Of a DNA stretch of 64,000 nucleotides, positions 9,949 to 19,121 are shown piece by piece. Where the stretch lies: the NCBI RefSeq assembly GCF_004122035.1, contig NZ_SAXA01000006.1:177530-241529 (forward strand), in the 5' to 3' direction. The notes beneath the pieces were generated by a model. It was not told the DNA's origin. It did no database searches and saw only the letters and a program-made list of their open reading frames with translations. The stretch's first letter is position 1. Every line of letters starts with the position of its first letter. A program made the position numbers and the translations under genes. Source of the DNA: Ancylomarina salipaludis (lineage in GTDB: Bacteria; Bacteroidota; Bacteroidia; Bacteroidales; Marinifilaceae).

Positions 9949-9972
9949 ATGCTTTAGCTTAAAAGTTGTTTA

Positions 9973-10956
9973 TTAAAATGTGAAATTCATCCCCATGTGA
10001 AATACAAAATCAGGTGAATTATTGATTTTTACATCCTCAGAAAAACCAGCTGTTAAGATAAGCTTTTTGCTCAAAATAAAATCAGATCCCAAAACAAATT
10101 GTAAACCATAACCACTCAACTCCTGAGTCGTAGAATTCTTGTAAATTCGAGAGTGATAATCAAATTGCATCTTGGGTGCAAACCATTTATTAGCACGTAC
10201 AGCCAAACCCAATGAACCAAACACAACATTATGAGTTTGGATGTCTTCAAGTAAGGACCCATTACCAATATTAAGATAACCTAAAGAATAGAAAAAATAA
10301 GCTGGTCGTTCACCTATTCCTTTGGTTTGTCCTGAAAGTTGAAACGAGAAGTCAAAGGTTCCACTACCAATCAAATTTTCCTTTTTGCCCGTGTTAAACT
10401 TTAAGTTGGTTCTAAAAGCCAAACTATGTCGCTTCCCTTTAACAAGTTGATAAGCCAAACGTAAACTCACATCACCAACACCAAAACTATCTTCGTATAT
10501 ATTAAAATAGGAATTATCATCCTGAATATACGCATACCAAATTTCATCTTGAGGCACGCCAGCTCTTGCCCCACCGGATAGTCCTAAAAAACGGTGAAAC
10601 CCATCAATACTCGAATCCATAAATCCGCAAGAATGCTTAACAACCGGAATATTCAGTCCAATCTCAATATTTTCAGAAAGGCCATATCGTAAATCGAAAT
10701 CCAAACGAAACATTTCTCCATCAAAATAGACTATTTCATTAGGGGTTTGTGCATTAGTACTGTTGCTTGCCAGGTTAACTGTAGAAATTAATTGAAATTT
10801 ATTTTTAGCAGTTACCAAACCACTTTCAGCATGAGGTAAACCAAAAGAATGAATGAGTGGACTTTGATTGTGAGATACAAAGGGGCGTACATCACTTTGA
10901 GCTAGTACAAAAAGACTATTTAAGCAAAAAAACAGAAGGCAAAACCATCGAGCCAT
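9973..10956 (-). CDS. probable outer-membrane beta-barrel protein, DUF3187-like
   Basis: Secreted protein of 327 aa. Signal peptide MARWFCLLFFCLNSLFVLAQ, then alternating hydrophobic and polar stretches typical of beta-strands (RLDFDLRYGLSENIEIGLNI, HSLAFRTNLKFNTGKK, LILTAGFSEDVKI) and a final aromatic residue in HMGMNFTF, the usual C-terminal outer-membrane signature. The opening SPLIHSFGLPHAESG and the GFMDSSIDGFHRFLGL region resemble DUF3187 proteins, judged by eye. No function is known. No ligand-specific motif or plug domain is visible. Confidence 0.65.
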   Translation of the reverse strand: MARWFCLLFFCLNSLFVLAQSDVRPFVSHNQSPLIHSFGLPHAESGLVTAKNKFQLISTVNLASNSTNAQTPNEIVYFDGEMFRLDFDLRYGLSENIEIGLNIPVVKHSCGFMDSSIDGFHRFLGLSGGARAGVPQDEIWYAYIQDDNSYFNIYEDSFGVGDVSLRLAYQLVKGKRHSLAFRTNLKFNTGKKENLIGSGTFDFSFQLSGQTKGIGERPAYFFYSLGYLNIGNGSLLEDIQTHNVVFGSLGLAVRANKWFAPKMQFDYHSRIYKNSTTQELSGYGLQFVLGSDFILSKKLILTAGFSEDVKINNSPDFVFHMGMNFTF

Positions 10957-11474
10957 AAGTCATTTCAATTTTTTTAATGAATCGGCCGACAAGATATGAT
11001 ATTATGCTGTAAACAGATAATAATCAGAGTTAAAAAGCCATTTATACATTTAAATATCCTATTGGATGGGAAAATTATGCAACCATAATGAATCGTTAAA
11101 TAAAAAAACATGTAAGCTTTTAGGGAAACTTATTTTGATCATAAGCAAAATCAATATAATATATTTTTCTAAGCTCACCCTTTCAGAAAACTGTGAAAAA
11201 AATACCCTTTAAAAACTTCCTTAAAAGGAAGCTACTTTCCAAAGTCAAATCCAATATTATATCCAAAATCAAACGTTTAGATTTAAATTTCAGTAAAAAT
11301 GCTTATTAAAATTTAATCATAAAATCAATGAAAAAATAAATAATAAAGCATACATAAAAACAGGATGAGTACATATTTTTCATCCATAAAAGATTGATTC
11401 GTATTGATTAATGAAAAATGGAAGTAATTTTTTTATATATTTAGACTTAGAAAAATAATGTTATACAATATAAA
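10957..11474. other. gene-free AT-rich spacer
   Basis: No open frame of substance and no RNA gene that I recognise. It presumably carries the divergent promoters for the flanking genes. A short stem (CTTCCTT/AAGGAAG) lies near 11215-11232 without a convincing T-tract. Confidence 0.5.
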
Positions 11475-11762
11475 ATGAATAAAATTACCTTAATCAATAT
11501 CGAGTTTTTACGTCCCAAACGCTGTGTTGAAACCTATGAGTTATCAATAATGGATGAAAAAGAAATTTGTTACATCTACAATTACGAAGATAAATTCTAT
11601 CGCTATTTCAGGACACTTCGTTCACTAATGAACTATCTAAAAGATAGAATCGAGCCTAAAATAAAATTTAAGGAGAAAAATGAAATGATGGAATTTCTAC
11701 GTTATAAAAATATTATAACAATCAATCAAACAGAAGATGGTTTGGTTGAAGTAGAAGTGTAA
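11475..11762 (+). CDS. small protein of unknown function
   Basis: Charged 95-residue protein, no signal peptide or membrane segment, rich in Lys, Glu, Tyr and Ile, with probable alpha/beta character (ITLINIEFLRP strand, then KFYRYFRTLRSLMNYLKDRI helix). I do not recognise a family. The ATG at 11475 follows an AT-rich stretch, and codon use resembles neighbouring genes, which supports a real gene. Its last 37 bp overlap, tail to tail, the end of the ROK gene on the other strand. Confidence 0.6.
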   Translation: MNKITLINIEFLRPKRCVETYELSIMDEKEICYIYNYEDKFYRYFRTLRSLMNYLKDRIEPKIKFKEKNEMMEFLRYKNIITINQTEDGLVEVEV

Positions 11763-12718
11763 GATTCGTCTAAATGAGAGAAAATCAATGCCGCAGCACC
11801 CATAACTCCTGCATTATCTTCAAGAGATGAAATCTCAAGTTTTATTTTCCCTCGAAGTACCGAGAGTAAATTCTCTTCCATATGATAGAAAGTCGGTTTT
11901 AAGATTAAATCACCAGCCTTAGCTAATCCTCCTGATAAAAAGATCGCTTCGGGGTTATTTATTGCAGCAACATTTGCCAGAGCCTTGCCGAGTAACTTTC
12001 CTGTATATTCAAATGATTCTATAGCAACTTTATCGCCTCCATAAGCCGCAATTGCAAGTTTCTTTGCTGAAATTTTATTGAAAGGAATATCACGCAGAAC
12101 CGATTTATCGTCATATTTAGCCAGAAATTTACTTACAGTACGTTTTATACCTGAAGCCGAAACATAGGTCTCAAGACAACCTTTGCGTCCACAGGAACAA
12201 CTGCGTCCCTGATCGCGAATTATGACATGCCCCACTTCACCGGCATGCCCATGATGACCGTTGTAAACCTTACCATCCATAACGAGTCCGCAACCTAAAC
12301 CCGTGCCGAGAGTAATCACCATAAAATTCTGCATCTGAGTCGCACCTCCATAGTACATCTCTCCCAATGCCGCTGCATTGGCATCATTGGTTAAAATAAC
12401 AGGTAATTTGAAGTATTCTTTCAGTAGTTTAGATAAAGGCAATTGCTTATCCCAAGCTAAATTAACGGCATGCTCAATACAGCCGGTTTTAAAATTAGCA
12501 TTGGGAGCACCTACTCCAATCCCAATCAACTTATAATGAGATGAAAAAGATATAAAATTGAATTGAATATGATGGGATAATTCGCGAACAAAATTCTCAA
12601 AAACAGGATAATTGGGTGTATAAAACGAAGCATGAAAAATACAAACACCCGCTTCAGTAACGAAACCATAAACGGTATTTGTACCTCCTATATCGATGCC
12701 CACCACGAGATTTTGCAT
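11726..12718 (-). CDS. ROK family sugar kinase (glucokinase-like)
   Basis: ATP-dependent kinase of the ROK family, probably acting on glucose or another hexose in the cytosol. The phosphate loop VGIDIGGTNT is at the N-terminus, ILTNDANAAALGE carries the catalytic Asp region, TLGTGLGCGLV is the second phosphate loop, and the ROK zinc motif GHVIIRD...CSCGRKGCLETYVS gives one His and three Cys. I start at ATG 12718; upstream only a TTG is in frame. Substrate choice cannot be fixed from sequence; ROK repressors are excluded because there is no N-terminal HTH. It is co-directional with the exporter operon upstream but separated from it by about 100 bp. Confidence 0.9.
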   Translation of the reverse strand: MQNLVVGIDIGGTNTVYGFVTEAGVCIFHASFYTPNYPVFENFVRELSHHIQFNFISFSSHYKLIGIGVGAPNANFKTGCIEHAVNLAWDKQLPLSKLLKEYFKLPVILTNDANAAALGEMYYGGATQMQNFMVITLGTGLGCGLVMDGKVYNGHHGHAGEVGHVIIRDQGRSCSCGRKGCLETYVSASGIKRTVSKFLAKYDDKSVLRDIPFNKISAKKLAIAAYGGDKVAIESFEYTGKLLGKALANVAAINNPEAIFLSGGLAKAGDLILKPTFYHMEENLLSVLRGKIKLEISSLEDNAGVMGAAALIFSHLDESYTSTSTKPSSV

Positions 12719-12822
12719 GATTTTATTCTTATGTTCCAATCTAATTTAGAATAAAAGCATGAAACGAACAAAGAATCATATTAATAATGAGTAATTAGCA
12801 ATCATTAATTGTTAATCGATAA

Positions 12823-14118
12823 TTACTTCACAACATGTTCTTTTAATAAAGCTTTCAATGGGTTAAAGACGCGTTGAAACAAGCGCTGATCTTCAGTAAT
12901 AATTTCTGCAACACCTTCAATTTTTTGGGCAAATTTGAGTTCAATCCCGTAATTGGTCACAAGCCCGTTAGACAATTCGACATCCAGACTATAATTATCT
13001 CCATCAGGAACCTCAGATATAGAACGTATGATTCCCTGAAGCATTCCATATTCCGTAAATGGGTAATTGTTGAGCTTAATATTCACACGCTGGCCTAATT
13101 TTACCTTTCCGGAACGATTCATTCCTAAATCAACACGTACAACAATACGAGTTGAATCGGATGGCAAAACGGTAAAGACCTTTTCACCCTGCTTCACATT
13201 TTGATTGGCAGACCAAAAACGATTAAAACTAACCGATCCTTCTATTGGCGATTTAATCAAATAATTTTGTTCCCAGATATCAATCTGGGCAGTCAGATTA
13301 TCGTAAGTATGCAGAATCTGATCCAGCAATTCTTTTCTCTTATTCTCTTGATCAAGATCCAAATCGATAATCGCCTGATCAACTTCATTTATTTGAATTT
13401 GAGTCGCTGACAGAGTCGAACGTGAGCCATGAAAGGCATAGCTTTGTTGTAAATAATTCTTTTCAGCTTTTTGATATTCCGACTTTGAAATAACCCCACG
13501 GGTATAAAGCAATGAGTCCCGATTAAATTCCTTCGAAACAATTGCGAGTTCCTGCTCCAAAATTGTACGTTGCTTATATTGTCGATTGTAATACATCCGA
13601 TAGTTGCTCCTTTTCTGAAGCAATGAAGCTTTCTTCTTCTCGTGATATTTCAAATCGACAAAACGCTTATAATCAGAACAGGTTTTTAAATAAGCATTAA
13701 ATGAGGCTTGCACTTCCCCCAACCGATAATTCTGATTAATATCAGTACTTATCTGCTCTCTCCCATCTAACTGCGGAATATCATGATGAAGTTGTTTGCG
13801 CAGCGCAAAAATATCCTCAAAATTAGCCGGATTTTCAATCACTGCTAACAAATCACCGGAGTGAACTGGCTGGTTATCGCTCACTCTTAAGTCGACGATC
13901 TTACCATTCACACGAGAAATCAATTCTGCCGGAGGATTCTCTGTGGTTAAAACCAATTTAGCAGCTATAATCTCGGGATAAGAGAAAAACCAGGAGCCAA
14001 TCACCAAAATCAACACCACCAGAAACACCAAACCGGACCCCACCCTCACAATCCACGATGGCATTTTACCTAATATCTCTTGAACCGACTCTGATCTTAA
14101 TTCTATATTATCGCTCAT
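12823..14118 (-). CDS. HlyD-family adaptor of the C39 peptide exporter
   Basis: Membrane-fusion protein, 431 aa: cytosolic N-terminus, one membrane segment (~25-47, GSGLVFLVVLILVIGSWFF), lipoyl half (GKIVDLRVSDNQPVHSGDLL), a long coiled-coil region (~90-270, with RGVISKSEYQKAEKNY), second lipoyl half (IKSPIEGSVSFNRF) and a beta-barrel (VRVDLGMNRSGKVKLGQRV). The layout matches adaptors of bacteriocin/GG-peptide exporters in Bacteroidota. It belongs with the ABC exporter at 14610-16817; the intervening four-helix gene looks like an insertion between the two. A TolC-type partner is not in this cluster; the one at 53982 belongs to the RND operon but might be shared. Confidence 0.88.
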   Translation of the reverse strand: MSDNIELRSESVQEILGKMPSWIVRVGSGLVFLVVLILVIGSWFFSYPEIIAAKLVLTTENPPAELISRVNGKIVDLRVSDNQPVHSGDLLAVIENPANFEDIFALRKQLHHDIPQLDGREQISTDINQNYRLGEVQASFNAYLKTCSDYKRFVDLKYHEKKKASLLQKRSNYRMYYNRQYKQRTILEQELAIVSKEFNRDSLLYTRGVISKSEYQKAEKNYLQQSYAFHGSRSTLSATQIQINEVDQAIIDLDLDQENKRKELLDQILHTYDNLTAQIDIWEQNYLIKSPIEGSVSFNRFWSANQNVKQGEKVFTVLPSDSTRIVVRVDLGMNRSGKVKLGQRVNIKLNNYPFTEYGMLQGIIRSISEVPDGDNYSLDVELSNGLVTNYGIELKFAQKIEGVAEIITEDQRLFQRVFNPLKALLKEHVVK

Positions 14119-14138
14119 ATCTATTATATTGCCACATG

Positions 14139-14606
14139 GCTAAATGGTTAAAATTGAAACTTTTTATATGGTCAAACTGCTATATTGTAAGTTTTTCATT
14201 CGTAAACTTTATTAGATAATTAATCTCTTGGGGTAACTCACGCAATTCATTATTTATATGAAAATATTGCTCTTCATTTATCAACTTTCTAATTCTTGAT
14301 TTTTCATTCCAATCAATCGATTCCCTTAAGGATCCCATAGCATAACGATAAAACTTTATTTTATCTTTTTTATGATAACGTCCATAACCTTCAGCTAAAT
14401 TAGCAGAAATTGAATCTATAGATCGTGTGAATTGCTTACCAACAGTATCCTTTGAAAAAAAGTCCCAAGAAATAATAATATTCCATATGTAGTTTGATAA
14501 TGTAAAAGCACGCTTGTAAGCGTAAATTTTATCCAATTCTAGAAATTTATTTTCCATCATCAATTGTTTTAACAATTAAGCCATTCAACAATTATAACCA
14601 TTTAGC
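14139..14606. mobile_element. candidate gene cassette with 18-bp terminal inverted repeats
   Basis: The ends are GCTAAATGGTTAAAATTG (14139-14156) and, on the opposite strand, GCTAAATGGTTATAATTG (14589-14606): 17 of 18 bases match as an inverted repeat. The right end also holds a second imperfect copy of the unit (around 14577-14595). The interval contains only the four-helix-bundle gene and fits exactly between the exporter stop (14610) and the adaptor start (14118). No transposase is encoded, so any movement would need help in trans. That this is mobile is inference. Confidence 0.45.
14180..14557 (-). CDS. four-helix bundle protein (S23/IVS-encoded type)
   Basis: Small helical protein, about 125 aa from ATG 14557 (an ATG one codon earlier is equally possible). 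The pattern LDKIYAYKRAFTLSNYIWNI, then the conserved core QFTRSIDSISANLAEGYGR, the YRYAMGSLRESIDW segment and a closing amphipathic helix match the four-helix bundle family found in 23S rRNA intervening sequences and scattered in Bacteroidota genomes. Function is unknown; some relatives bind nucleic acid in retroelement systems. It interrupts an exporter/adaptor operon and is flanked by inverted repeats, so it may be a passenger and not part of the export machine. Confidence 0.85.
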   Translation of the reverse strand: MENKFLELDKIYAYKRAFTLSNYIWNIIISWDFFSKDTVGKQFTRSIDSISANLAEGYGRYHKKDKIKFYRYAMGSLRESIDWNEKSRIRKLINEEQYFHINNELRELPQEINYLIKFTNEKLTI

Positions 14607-14609
14607 AAT

Positions 14610-16817
14610 TTAATTGCCAAGTTCCAGCTGATTCTTAACCAATTCATAATATCTTCCCTTCAATTTAGTTAAGTCATTATGGCTACCATGTTCCACAATT
14701 TGACCTTTATCCAGAACAATAATTTTATCAGCATTACGAACCGTGCTTAATCGATGAGCAACAACCACAACCGTACGTCCTTGGTTGAACTCATCCAAAT
14801 TCTCCATAATGGCTCTCTCATTATTAGCATCAAGAGCATTAGTCGCTTCATCAAAGAATAAGAATTCCGGATTTTTATACACCGCGCGGGCAATTAAAAT
14901 TCGTTGCTTTTGTCCCTGACTCAAACCATGCCCATTGGCACCAATCTTGGTATTATATCGCAAAGGTAAACTGTCGATAAAATCATGTATACAGGCAACT
15001 TGCACTGCGTAAAGCAATCTTTTTTTATCAATAACCTCATCGCCAACTGCAATATTTTTAGCAATAGTATCCGAAAAAATAAAACCATCCTGCATTACAA
15101 CGCCGCAGTTCTGACGCCACATAGCCGAGCTGTAATTTTGAATGGAAACACCGCCCAGATTGATCTTCCCCTTTGTAGCCGGATAAAAGCCCAACATGAG
15201 CTTTATCAATGTGGTCTTTCCACTACCCGACGCACCTACAATAGCTGTGGTTTTTCCTTTAGCCACATGCAGATCGACATCATTTAACACCATTTCGGAG
15301 TGAGGCCCTTCGTACTGAAAACAAACTTTATCGATATGTATGGATTTGTCTTCAGGCAATTCAATCAGCTTTTCATCTTTATCAACTTCCTCATCCTCCA
15401 TTTCATGAATTTCGCCCAATCGTTCAAGCGAAATCTTGGCATCTTGCCAGGAATGAATAAACTGAACCAAATTATCAATAGGCGAATTCAACTGACCAAG
15501 AATGTACTGAACAGCCAGCATCATACCCAAGGTCATACTCCCATTTACAACGGCTTGCGCAGCTAAAAAGGTGATAACAATATTTTTGGTTTCATTAAAA
15601 AACACCGAACCCGACACCTGATATTGATTCAAGGCCAAGCCTTTGGTACGCACCTGAAAAAGCTCTGCTTGAATTTGTTCCCACTCCCAGCGCTTTTGTT
15701 TTTCACAGTTATTCAATTTGATTTCCTGCATACCTGTAATCAGCTGGACAAGCGAATTCTGATTGCTCGATAGTTGGGCAAAACGCTTGCCATCCAACTC
15801 ACGGCGTTTCTTTAGGAAAAGGTTAATCCAAATGATGTAAAGACTCGATCCCAAAAGGAAAACAAGGAATATGGTTGTGTTGTAAATGGCCAAAACCACA
15901 CCGAAAATCAAAAGATTCACCATAGAGAACAGAATGTTCAGTGTTGATGATGTCAGGAAATTTTCAATACGGGTATGATCCTGTATACGCTGTAAGAGAT
16001 CACCGATCATTTTGATATCGAAGAAACCAATAGGCAACTTCATCAACTTAATCAGGAAATCCGAAATCAGGGAAATATTGATGCGGGTTGAAATGTGCAA
16101 AAGTATCCAGGAACGAATAAACTCTACCGATATGCGAGAAATAAAGAGCACCAACTGGGCAACTAAAACCAAAGTAATAAAACTCAGGTTTTGTGTATTG
16201 ATACCAATATCGACAACCGATTGAGTTAAAAATGGGAAAATAAGCTGCAACATACTCCCGAAAAGCATGCCCAAAAACAACTGAAACAAAAACTTTTTAT
16301 AGGGCTTAAGGTAACGCAAAAGGAAACCTATGCTCTTTTTCTTGCTCCCACTCTCATCCTTAGCCTTATAAAAATCAGGAGTAGGTTCCAATAGTAAACA
16401 CAAACCTTTCAAATCACCATCCACCTTAGTCGATGCCCAAGCTTTTATAAATTCTTCTTTAGTGAATTTAAGCATTCCTGATGCTGGGTCAGCCACATGC
16501 ACTATGGTTTTATTCTTCTTTTTCTCAATTTTGTGCACCACCACAAAATGCGCTTGATTCCAATGGCAAATAGCTGGCAAAGTAGCTTGTTCAGCTAACT
16601 GATCGAAAGTGATTCGTACCCCCATGCTACGAAAACCAATACTCTCAGCCGCATCCGCAATACCCATCATCGACACACCTTCACGAGTAATGTATGATTT
16701 GTCGCGCAGCGACTGCAAACTATAGGTTTTACCGTAAAACTTCGATATCATGCGCAGGCACGTAGGCCCGCAATCCATAGCATCGAGTTGTCGAAAATGG
16801 GGGAACTTTTTTTTCAT
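14610..16817 (-). CDS. C39 peptidase-containing ABC exporter
   Basis: Bifunctional exporter (735 aa) that cleaves leader peptides after a double glycine and pumps the product across the inner membrane. The N-terminal C39 domain has catalytic Cys16 (MDCGPTCL), His90 (QAHFVVVH) and Asp110 (VADPASG), so the protease looks active. Six membrane segments follow (~170-440), then an ATPase domain with Walker A GASGSGKTT, signature LSQGQKQR, Walker B FLFFDEATNALD and H-loop VVAHRLST. Its partner is the HlyD adaptor at 12823. No GG-leader gene lies next to it; the nearest candidates are the two peptides at 28673 and 28806. A terminator-like hairpin at 16880-16912 separates it from the upstream TPR gene, so it probably has its own promoter. 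Confidence 0.95.
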   Translation of the reverse strand: MKKKFPHFRQLDAMDCGPTCLRMISKFYGKTYSLQSLRDKSYITREGVSMMGIADAAESIGFRSMGVRITFDQLAEQATLPAICHWNQAHFVVVHKIEKKKNKTIVHVADPASGMLKFTKEEFIKAWASTKVDGDLKGLCLLLEPTPDFYKAKDESGSKKKSIGFLLRYLKPYKKFLFQLFLGMLFGSMLQLIFPFLTQSVVDIGINTQNLSFITLVLVAQLVLFISRISVEFIRSWILLHISTRINISLISDFLIKLMKLPIGFFDIKMIGDLLQRIQDHTRIENFLTSSTLNILFSMVNLLIFGVVLAIYNTTIFLVFLLGSSLYIIWINLFLKKRRELDGKRFAQLSSNQNSLVQLITGMQEIKLNNCEKQKRWEWEQIQAELFQVRTKGLALNQYQVSGSVFFNETKNIVITFLAAQAVVNGSMTLGMMLAVQYILGQLNSPIDNLVQFIHSWQDAKISLERLGEIHEMEDEEVDKDEKLIELPEDKSIHIDKVCFQYEGPHSEMVLNDVDLHVAKGKTTAIVGASGSGKTTLIKLMLGFYPATKGKINLGGVSIQNYSSAMWRQNCGVVMQDGFIFSDTIAKNIAVGDEVIDKKRLLYAVQVACIHDFIDSLPLRYNTKIGANGHGLSQGQKQRILIARAVYKNPEFLFFDEATNALDANNERAIMENLDEFNQGRTVVVVAHRLSTVRNADKIIVLDKGQIVEHGSHNDLTKLKGRYYELVKNQLELGN

Positions 16818-16879
16818 AGATTAGGATCAGTCATTTATAAACGAATCTGTTGTTTATAAAAACATGTATTTATTAAAGC

Positions 16880-16912
16880 TTAAAAATAAAGCTGATAATT
16901 GAATTATCAGCT
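16880..16912 (-). terminator. terminator of the TPR gene
   Basis: Perfect 10-bp stem AGCTGATAAT/ATTATCAGCT (16890-16912) with a three-base loop, followed on the minus strand by a T-rich run (TTTATTTTTA). Confidence 0.65.
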
Positions 16913-17055
16913 ATAATTTGTAAAGAATTTATGGTCAAGATTAATTTATATAGATAAACAACGCTATACGTATTTATAAAATAAAAATAGGCATCCATTG
17001 ATTCTAATAGTTCTCTTCTCTTTATACTACAAACAATCTATGTTATGAAATCATA

Positions 17056-18327
17056 TTATTGCTCCATAAAGAGATCTTCCTTTAGTTTTTCAATTCTTGC
17101 TTGAGAAAAGTCGCGAACAGAAGCTGTTAATAAATCAAGCCCCTTTTTCTCATCAATACCATCAAACACTTGCTGGTAATATTCCAGAGCTTCTTTCTTT
17201 TTGTTTAGAGCATCGTATTGTTCTGCTATTAGGTAGAGGTAAAATTTCTTCTTAGGGTTAAATTTATGAGCAATGAGATAATTGTCAAGAGCTTGCTGAT
17301 GCTTACCCTTCTCATTAAAAATAACGGCTTTTTCCTTATGAATAATTGAGAGAATTGACGAGTCTGGTTTTAGTAAATTTAAGGATTCATCAAACAAGTC
17401 CAGGCCTTTATCAGGATTCAGAAGCTGAGTCTCGGCCATCGCCAAATAAAAAACCACTTTCACATCAGTGCTATCAACCTGATACGAGCGGTTTAGTAGT
17501 TTTAAAGCCAAATCGTTTTTTTGAAATTTTTGGAATAATATACCCGCATTGCGCATGGTATTAAGCGTTGAATCTCCCAAACTTAATGCTGTGCTGTATT
17601 GTTTAAGTGCTTCCGTCTCTTTATCGAGCTTAATATATGCCGATGCGGCAATTTGTATAAAACGAATATTGGTTGAATCTTTTTCTAAAACGCCATTGCA
17701 AATATCAAGAGCTGAATTTGGATTAACATCTAAATAAACACGCGCAAGTTTACTACTGGTTTGATAATCGAGTGGGTTGATTGCTAAAGCCGATTCATAA
17801 TATTTGGTGGCATCATCAAACTCGCCAAGCTGATTGTAATTATCCCCCAGATGAATCCAATAAAAAGCGTGTGACGTGTCATGGTTTTTCGCACGATGAA
17901 GCAAATTAATAGCAGCGATACGCTCCTTTGAAAACTCATGAATCTGAACCCTTTGCTCGAAGGTTCTGAAATCAGGATTTGCTTCTTTAAGCAAGATATC
18001 CAACTCGGTTTTTGCTTGCAAATACATGCCTTGCAGAAAATAAAGATTCGCCAATTCGGATCGGATTTCAAGCTTGTTTTCACAACAATCAAAAGCTGTT
18101 TTCAAAACTTCAAGGGCCTCTGTATGCTTTCCTTGCTCAAGCAATGCATATTGTTTCCAATAATAGGCTTGATAATTACTTTCATTGGCTTTTATCAACT
18201 GATTCGATGTCGCAATTAAGCTGTTCCAATCTTTCTTTTGCCAAAGCTCAAGTAGTTCAATATTCTGAGCAAAACTTGTAACTTGAAACAAGCTTAGAAA
18301 GATGATTAAGTTTAGGATCTTCTTCAT
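17056..18327 (-). CDS. secreted tetratricopeptide-repeat protein
   Basis: Periplasmic or outer-membrane-associated repeat protein of about 423 aa. I start at ATG 18327, which gives a clean signal peptide (MKKILNLIIFLSLFQVTSFA, cleavage before QN); the frame extends 27 codons further up without a good leader. Almost the whole mature chain is TPR helices, for example NYQAYYWKQYALLEQGKHTE, FYWIHLGDNYNQLGEFDDA, ALAINPLDYQTSSKLARVYL and HKFNPKKKFYLYLIAEQYDA. It has no enzymatic domain, so a scaffold role is likely. It lies directly upstream of the peptide exporter but a terminator separates them. Confidence 0.82.
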   Translation of the reverse strand: MKKILNLIIFLSLFQVTSFAQNIELLELWQKKDWNSLIATSNQLIKANESNYQAYYWKQYALLEQGKHTEALEVLKTAFDCCENKLEIRSELANLYFLQGMYLQAKTELDILLKEANPDFRTFEQRVQIHEFSKERIAAINLLHRAKNHDTSHAFYWIHLGDNYNQLGEFDDATKYYESALAINPLDYQTSSKLARVYLDVNPNSALDICNGVLEKDSTNIRFIQIAASAYIKLDKETEALKQYSTALSLGDSTLNTMRNAGILFQKFQKNDLALKLLNRSYQVDSTDVKVVFYLAMAETQLLNPDKGLDLFDESLNLLKPDSSILSIIHKEKAVIFNEKGKHQQALDNYLIAHKFNPKKKFYLYLIAEQYDALNKKKEALEYYQQVFDGIDEKKGLDLLTASVRDFSQARIEKLKEDLFMEQ

Positions 18328-19121
18328 GATAATTAATTGGGTAATGAAAAATGGGTTAACAAAATCAAATCTACTATTTTTGTAGTAGAATCGGAATATC
18401 GATAACATTTTTTAACATAGTGTAGCCTAATAGAACCTGACCGATTTATCAGCGAGATGTAAATAAAACTGGAACACTGGTAAAAGTTGGGGCTTTCTAA
18501 TCCCAAGTATTAATTTTGGAAGGCATAAACAGGAAAAATCTTAGATCCGTGATACGAACCATTTTTTCTCTTTTATTTACTTTTCCTTGATGAAAAGTAA
18601 CAAAAATCAATGGCTCCGGCACTCAGTGACCCATCACGGTTCAAAGGCTAAACAGACTGAACTCGTTCGTACCTCACTCAAACAGCATTCTGTTTTTAAC
18701 GCCTTTTTCACCTATGGGTCCCCACTTGCGTTGCCAAGGCCAGAAACAAAAAAACGTCTCACAATTTCAATCATTTTTTATAAAAATGTTTTGGGCGTGT
18801 CTTGTCAGCCTGCCGTGAAGCGTGCTAACTTTCTTTCCACTTAGAGAAAACAAGGATCAGGCTGACTTGATTCTTTTGTCTACTTTTCTCATCTAAGGAG
18901 AAAAGTAGAAGCCTAGCGGCTTGAGCGAAAAATTTAAAAGATAATCCTAAAATATATTTAATCACTTTGACCCAACTTTTATAACTGATCCATAAAACTG
19001 TTGGTTTAAAAAAAAGCACCATCCGAATAAACGAACAGTGCTTTGTATATTTTAAGCTTATGTATATCTGTGAACTAAAAATTTACTCTTTAATTGTAAA
19101 TCGATAATCCTTAATCACTAA
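18328..19121. repeat. gene-free region with a hairpin-bounded repeat-like element
   Basis: No credible gene. Between 18577 and 18908 sit three inverted repeats: a 9-bp stem TTACTTTTC/GAAAAGTAA (18577-18600, 6-nt loop), a distant pair GTCAGCCTG (18804-18812) and CAGGCTGAC (18858-18866), and an 11-bp stem CTACTTTTCTC/GAGAAAAGTAG (18880-18908, 7-nt loop). The first and last share the core ACTTTTC/GAAAAGT, as if they bounded one element. Base composition is richer in GC than the surrounding spacers. Similar stretches are scattered in other Bacteroidota genomes (recollection, not checked). Confidence 0.45.

Noticed and set aside
12783..12830. TTAATTGTTAATCGATAATTA-like stretch after the exporter adaptor gene, echoed at 19085-19125
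   Set aside because: Low-complexity AT sequence at gene ends; similarity between the two is loose and not enough for a repeat call.
18587..19022. Open frames on both strands in the spacer after the TPR gene
   Set aside because: They lie over the hairpin-bounded repeat element, lack recognisable domains and do not resemble neighbours in composition.
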